Positions 6,341-10,267 of a DNA stretch of 10,267 bases are shown piece by piece. Numbering within the stretch: position 1 is the first letter of the stretch; each line of letters opens with the position of its first letter. The position numbers and the translations under genes are program-made. Below the pieces are notes generated by a model. The model saw only the letters and a program-made list of their open reading frames with translations. It searched no databases and was not told the DNA's origin. This DNA is from Paludibacteraceae bacterium (GTDB lineage Bacteria; Bacteroidota; Bacteroidia; Bacteroidales; Paludibacteraceae): NCBI GenBank assembly GCA_017646225.1, contig JAGCMZ010000096.1, positions 1 to 10,267 of the forward strand. Direction: 5' to 3'.

Positions 6341-8457
6341 AACGCCTAGTAGGAATTTTGCTGTGCATGTTAGCTTGCTTTCAAGTTGCCTTGGCGCAAA
6401 TTGAAAGCGAAGGTACTCCTATGCCTTTTGCCCTACCAGCACAAACCTACCATCGTTCGAGCACATCATTTTTTTATCCCCTACAAATAGACACCACACA
6501 AGCGCTAGTAAGCGACCAAAGGAACTATGCCATAGGCCATGTAGCATCCGTTCATTTTACACCCCAAAAAGATGGCATCTGGGAGGTTCTAGAGAACGGA
6601 ACCCGCGTTTGGCGCATGGGATTGGTATCCGATGGAGCTGCCTCTATGAGCGTTGTATTGGCGCAATTGAATCTGCCTGATGGTGCCAAACTGTTTGTAT
6701 ACAATCCGTCTCAAACCCAGGTATTAGGGGCATTTGGCACTGAGAACCAAAATGAGAGTGGTATTTTACCCATTCGTCCGCTCATCGGCGATAGTTTGAT
6801 TCTAGAATACCAAGAACCTAGCGATGCTGCCTTTAATGGAACCTTCTGCATCGAACGTGTTGCACACAACCGCAGCACCGGCACCTTTAATGGTTCCAAC
6901 CATTGCAGTCCGCACGCACTCTTTACCAACGATTTACCTCAACAAAAACAGTCGGTTTGCTTGCTTTATGTTGTTTCATCTACGCAATCTTCTTTTGGTA
7001 GTGGGTGCCTAATCAACAATACCGATGGCAAACCATACGTTTACACAGCTGCCCACAATTTTAAAGCAGCAGAAGATGCTAACCGCACCATTTTCTACTT
7101 TAACTACGCCGTAACAGAACAAGACAGCACCATACAAGGCAGTCAAGAATGCTCCATAGGTGGCAGCATCCTGCGCGCATGGGCTACCAACATTGATATG
7201 GCATTGGTAGAATTAAACCAAATGCCTCCCAGGGATTACCGCCCCTACTTAGCGGGCTGGAATAGAAGCAAATCGCCACAAGCACCGCTTATCAGCATCC
7301 AACATCCCAAAGGAGATAGCAAACGCATGAGCTATTCCAATACCACACCGGTTATATCAGACTACCCAGGTTATTTTGAAAACCAGATTAAAAAGGGATG
7401 GTGGCATATTAGCAGATGGAGCAAAGGATGCACAGAAGCTGGATCTTCTGGGTCGCCTTTGTTTGACAAGAATGGATTAATCATTGGGGCACTTTCGGGT
7501 GGGCAATCGAACTGTTCCAAACCCATTAACGACTATTATGCCCGATTGGATACGGCTTGGAATTTTCACAGCGATTCCGACAAACAATTAGCTTGCTGGT
7601 TAGACCCTAACCACACCAATGCTACTTCTATGCCAGGCGTTGACCCATACGCTGAGGGCACCTGTCATCGATTAAAACACATCGAAAAAGGCAACAATAT
7701 TCAGGCACTTAAACACAGCAAAGGATATTATGCTGGACACAACCAACTGCAGCACACTGCATTTGCCGAAAAGTATACTACTACAGAAGAAGGAACCCTT
7801 TATGGTGCATATATTATGCCGTTCAAAGGGCGTTATAGTGGCGATGCCCCTGTTTACTTAACCGTTTACAGCGGGACGGACCAACCTACACAATTGCTAG
7901 GGAAAGTATTGGTTAGACCACGCGATTTAACGTGTACACGCAATGGGAAATGGGGCACTGCTACCAAAACGGTTTGGAAAAACAAAGAAAATTACATCCG
8001 TTTTAGCCAACCCATTGCCGTTCCTAAAACGTTCTTTGTAGGAGTAGAAATTCAGTACAATTCGCTAACCACAAGCGACACCTTAGCACTTTATCAGGCG
8101 AAAACACCCAACAACTACGCCTATTTCTATAACGGAAGTTCATGGAACCCTTATTCGGCACACAACATTTCGCCTACCAACCTATCGTTATGGATAGAAC
8201 CCGTTCATTGCTTGAGTCAGCCAACTGCTATCGAGTCTGTCAACCACGAAACGATAAGCATTTATCCCAATCCAACACCCGACAAAGTAACTTGGGAGGC
8301 AGAGTATACCAACGCCTACCAACTCTACAACTTACAAGGACAGTTGCTACAAAAGGGAACAGACAACCAAGTATGGATACCGCAAAAAGGGGTATTTATT
8401 TTGTGTTTATTCCTTGACCAACAACCCGTTGGGGTTCATAAAGTAATTCGCTACTAA
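6337..8457 (+). CDS. Secreted lysyl-endopeptidase-like serine protease with T9SS sorting domain
   Basis: This 706-residue protein has a signal peptide (1-20, ending VALA before Gln21). A propeptide-like region spans about 21-200, and a trypsin-fold protease about 205-425. The triad is His240 (YTAAHNF), Asp287 (NIDMALVEL) and Ser371 (TEAGSSGSPLFD). The Ser region resembles Achromobacter lysyl endopeptidase (TEPGSSGSP), and Asp399 in INDYYAR appears to match its specificity Asp225, which suggests cleavage after Lys. Paired Cys residues fit an exported protein. Residues 435-625 look like a beta-sandwich-type linker region. The C-terminus (641-706) has SIYPNPTPDK, then YNLQGQLLQKG and VHKVIRY, typical of the T9SS type A sorting domain, so the protein is probably carried across the outer membrane and released or attached to the surface. 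The start overlaps the wbqC stop (ATGA) and the stop overlaps recO (TAATG). Specificity is inferred; the protease fold and sorting domain are well supported. Confidence 0.92.
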   Translation: MKRLVGILLCMLACFQVALAQIESEGTPMPFALPAQTYHRSSTSFFYPLQIDTTQALVSDQRNYAIGHVASVHFTPQKDGIWEVLENGTRVWRMGLVSDGAASMSVVLAQLNLPDGAKLFVYNPSQTQVLGAFGTENQNESGILPIRPLIGDSLILEYQEPSDAAFNGTFCIERVAHNRSTGTFNGSNHCSPHALFTNDLPQQKQSVCLLYVVSSTQSSFGSGCLINNTDGKPYVYTAAHNFKAAEDANRTIFYFNYAVTEQDSTIQGSQECSIGGSILRAWATNIDMALVELNQMPPRDYRPYLAGWNRSKSPQAPLISIQHPKGDSKRMSYSNTTPVISDYPGYFENQIKKGWWHISRWSKGCTEAGSSGSPLFDKNGLIIGALSGGQSNCSKPINDYYARLDTAWNFHSDSDKQLACWLDPNHTNATSMPGVDPYAEGTCHRLKHIEKGNNIQALKHSKGYYAGHNQLQHTAFAEKYTTTEEGTLYGAYIMPFKGRYSGDAPVYLTVYSGTDQPTQLLGKVLVRPRDLTCTRNGKWGTATKTVWKNKENYIRFSQPIAVPKTFFVGVEIQYNSLTTSDTLALYQAKTPNNYAYFYNGSSWNPYSAHNISPTNLSLWIEPVHCLSQPTAIESVNHETISIYPNPTPDKVTWEAEYTNAYQLYNLQGQLLQKGTDNQVWIPQKGVFILCLFLDQQPVGVHKVIRY

Positions 8458-9113
8458 TGCAACACAGCACACAAGGCATTGTTTTAACCAGCACGCGTTA
8501 CAAAGACAACGCGTACATTGTAAACATCTTTACCAAAGATTTTGGGAAAGTAAGCTACGCTGTGTACAATCCGCAAAGCAAACGCGCCAAAATAAAATTA
8601 CAACACCTACAACCCATGTCATTGCTCGATATGGAAGTAACCCATCGCGAGAACAAGGACATCCAACAATTAACCGAGGCAAAACTTCACCCCCTTTCGT
8701 ATCAATTATACGAGCATCCTGCCAAAATTTCCATCTGCTTTTTTCTAGCAGAAGTAATTCAAAAATCGATCGAAACCACCAACGTCGATCACGAATTATA
8801 CCAGTTTATGGTACACAGTTTGGAAACGTTGGTACAAAGCAAAGAGGTACAAGCATTTCCACTTGCCTTTTTGCTCGATTTTGCCAAATACATTGGTATC
8901 TATCCGTACGACGAAGTAGAGAACGAAGTCATTAAATTGCTCCCAAAAGAAGAAAAAGAGCTATTCTCGGTGCTGTTAAAAGAGCCTCAACTACTGGGTT
9001 TAGGCGAAAGAAGAAGATCCATGCAACTGCTCATTGCTTATTACAAACATTACCTACCAGGCATGGGAGAAATGAAATCACTTTCGGTATTAACCGAACT
9101 TTTTAGCGCGTAG
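8457..9113 (+). CDS. recO: DNA repair protein RecO
   Basis: RecO helps load RecA onto SSB-coated DNA and anneals strands in the RecFOR pathway, in the cytoplasm. The 218-residue protein has the N-terminal OB-fold pattern of the family. GIVLTSTRYKDNAYIVNIFT lies at 7-26, followed by DFGKVSYAVYNPQSKRAKIK with the conserved basic patch, and LQPMSLLDMEV near 51-61. The rest is the helical C-terminal domain, with CFFLAEVIQKSIE and FLLDFAKYIGIYP. There is no CxxC zinc site, unlike some RecO proteins. It is a little short, mainly at the C-terminus, compared with the roughly 240 residues I expect for Bacteroidetes RecO. The ATG overlaps the protease stop by one base (TAATG), which fixes the start. 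The last 24 bases overlap the convergent glycosyltransferase gene. Confidence 0.93.
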   Translation: MQHSTQGIVLTSTRYKDNAYIVNIFTKDFGKVSYAVYNPQSKRAKIKLQHLQPMSLLDMEVTHRENKDIQQLTEAKLHPLSYQLYEHPAKISICFFLAEVIQKSIETTNVDHELYQFMVHSLETLVQSKEVQAFPLAFLLDFAKYIGIYPYDEVENEVIKLLPKEEKELFSVLLKEPQLLGLGERRRSMQLLIAYYKHYLPGMGEMKSLSVLTELFSA

Positions 9114-10061
9114 ATACGAAGCAAGGTATTCTTGTTCCGGTTGTCCTGGAGTAGGAACAAAAGTGACTACCGACAATTTTCCCATAGCTGCCAAATCCAT
9201 GACGGAACTATAACCCGAACGGCAAATGATATGCGTTGCTTGCAACAATAAATCTTGCAAGGGTTGCGTTGACATGGATGGATACACCTCTACTTTCCCA
9301 ACACAACGCGGTTCACTGCCTTTGTCTGGCAATCCTTGAACCAAAACAACCCTCTCTGCTGGTTCTATCTGCAACGAATCTAGCAAATATTCCTCAAAAA
9401 TACTGCGCTGCGGTTCTATACCCGACAAAACAGCCACGGTTAACCTAGTTGAAGCATCTTGCGGTTCTGATTTGACAAATCTGCTCAACGGACCTATGTA
9501 GGTTACATTGTTAGGCCTTTTCTTAGGGTGCGATAATTCCCCTGCCAATGCTTTATCGGCATCCTCATAATCGGGCACCCAACACGCATCGTATTTTTCT
9601 ATCAGACGACGATGCCAAAGAGCTACCAACGGTTCCAAAAATCCAAAAGGAGAAGGTAATTTTACACGTAACTGATGTGTGATATAAATGCTCTTTACCG
9701 CTTTACAATAACAGCCAAAACGATTATCGGATACCACCTCGGTAATGGCATACGCTTGTACGATTAAGGCTAATTCTTTTTGCTCCGTTTTGATACGCTT
9801 TAGTAAACGAGGAAACGCCTTTAATACAGCTCCTATTTGTGAAGTACCAGCAGAATAACGCAGGGTAAAAGACTCAAAAGGAATAAAGGTTAAGGTAGGA
9901 AATTCTTGTTTTAGCAACTGGGCAGATTGTCCCGAACCTGCCAACAACACCTCGTGCCCTTCTTCTAAAAAGGCATAAATAAGGGGGATGCAGCGCGATG
10001 CGTGGCCCAACCCCCAATCTAATGGACAAACCAAAATGCGTTTTCTATTGGTGTTTGTCAT
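9090..10061 (-). CDS. Glycosyltransferase (UDP-sugar, GT-B / MurG-like fold)
   Basis: This 323-residue protein is a GT-B glycosyltransferase related in its C-terminal half to MurG and other glycosyltransferase-28-type enzymes. The N-terminal domain opens with ILVCPLDWGLGHASRC at 9-24, the glycine-rich loop GLGH that binds near the acceptor. SDNRFG at 111-116 and YITHQL at 126-131 are conserved in this Bacteroidetes family. The C-terminal domain holds the donor site, with VLSGIEPQRSIFE at 211-223, CRSGYSSVMDL at 280-290 and PTPGQPEQEYLA at 303-314. No signal or membrane helix is present. Donor and acceptor are unknown. Relatives I recall continue some 30-40 residues after EQEYLA, while this one stops 9 residues later, so the end may be trimmed. 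The ATG overlaps the stop of the upstream radical SAM gene (ATGA), and the 3' end overlaps recO by 24 bases. Confidence 0.85.
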   Translation of the reverse strand: MTNTNRKRILVCPLDWGLGHASRCIPLIYAFLEEGHEVLLAGSGQSAQLLKQEFPTLTFIPFESFTLRYSAGTSQIGAVLKAFPRLLKRIKTEQKELALIVQAYAITEVVSDNRFGCYCKAVKSIYITHQLRVKLPSPFGFLEPLVALWHRRLIEKYDACWVPDYEDADKALAGELSHPKKRPNNVTYIGPLSRFVKSEPQDASTRLTVAVLSGIEPQRSIFEEYLLDSLQIEPAERVVLVQGLPDKGSEPRCVGKVEVYPSMSTQPLQDLLLQATHIICRSGYSSVMDLAAMGKLSVVTFVPTPGQPEQEYLASYLRAKKFG

Positions 10062-10267
10062 GGTGTAACTAGCGTATTGAGGCCTATTTTCTTTACCTGC
10101 GCCGCTATTTGTTTTAATTCTTCTTCGGATACGTGTTCTATTCCGTCAATGGGCACCTTGCGGTTAATGCTATATAATTGCACTAACGAGGGTTGAATAC
10201 GTTTTAATGCTTTCAACCATGCTTCAATTTCTGTGGGAGTCGTATTATCTACCCCTGCACCACGTAA
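10058..10267 (-). CDS. Radical SAM protein, C-terminal end (partial)
   Basis: The minus strand is open from the window edge to a TGA at 10060-10058, giving the last 69 residues of a protein that begins outside the window. The pattern GVDNTTPTEIEAWLKALKRI, then PSLVQLYSINRKVPIDGIEH and VSEEELKQIAAQVKKIGLNT, closely resembles the C-terminal end of Bacteroidetes radical SAM proteins. In these, DNT, the VQIYS-type strand with a downstream P-x-x-G-(I/L)-E, and the S-x-E-E-L helix recur. The CxxxCxxC cluster motif would lie upstream, outside the window, so the assignment rests on the tail only. Its stop overlaps the glycosyltransferase start as ATGA, so the two genes are probably co-transcribed. 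The substrate is unknown. Confidence 0.7.
   Translation of the reverse strand, partial: LRGAGVDNTTPTEIEAWLKALKRIQPSLVQLYSINRKVPIDGIEHVSEEELKQIAAQVKKIGLNTLVTP

Noticed and set aside
6824..7012. Open frame of 62 codons within the protease gene, and a similar one of 91 codons at 8142-8417.
   Set aside because: Both lie inside a well-supported protease gene in another frame, show no recognisable domain, and are explained as shadows of it.
9236..9448. Plus-strand open frame of 70 codons opposite the glycosyltransferase.
   Set aside because: It lies antisense to the conserved donor-site region and has low-complexity content typical of a shadow frame.

Overview
This window comes from a bacterium of the phylum Bacteroidota, most likely order Bacteroidales. 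The evidence is the gene order dapB-lepB-wbqC, a type IX secretion (T9SS) sorting domain at the end of a secreted protease, signal peptides whose cleavage site is followed by Gln, promoters resembling the Bacteroidetes -7 box TAnnTTTG, and starts without clear Shine-Dalgarno sites. I cannot place it below order level. Coding density is very high: no gap exceeds about 90 bases, and I see no RNA gene, insertion sequence, CRISPR array or convincing hairpin terminator.

Region 1 (1-3159, plus strand). The window opens inside the end of an outer-membrane beta-barrel protein. A new promoter (159-166) then serves three tightly packed genes: an unrecognised exported coiled-coil protein; a sugar kinase of the AmgK type fused to the C-terminal domain of RapZ; and a nucleotidyltransferase of the MurU type. 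The last two fit consecutive steps of amino-sugar recycling for the cell wall (sugar to sugar-1-phosphate to UDP-sugar), with the RapZ-like domain as a plausible metabolite sensor.

Region 2 (3152-3582). A small protein with two zinc ribbons lies on the minus strand. Its 3' end overlaps the murU-like gene by 8 bases. Its promoter is back to back with that of dapB.

Region 3 (3583-9113, plus strand). Five genes form one probable operon: dapB (lysine/diaminopimelate synthesis), lepB (signal peptidase I), a WbqC-family protein, a secreted serine protease resembling lysyl endopeptidase with a T9SS tail, and recO (recombinational repair). The junctions are 2 bases apart, ATGA, ATGA and TAATG, so translation is probably coupled along the operon. 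The protease is the odd member, an exported protein between cytoplasmic housekeeping genes.

Region 4 (9090-10267, minus strand). A partial radical SAM protein runs through an ATGA overlap into a glycosyltransferase, whose 3' end overlaps recO by 24 bases and whose C-terminus looks short.

The window is mostly core Bacteroidales genome. The points most worth follow-up are the kinase-RapZ fusion next to murU, the unknown coiled-coil protein leading that operon, and the Lys-C-like T9SS protease embedded between wbqC and recO.
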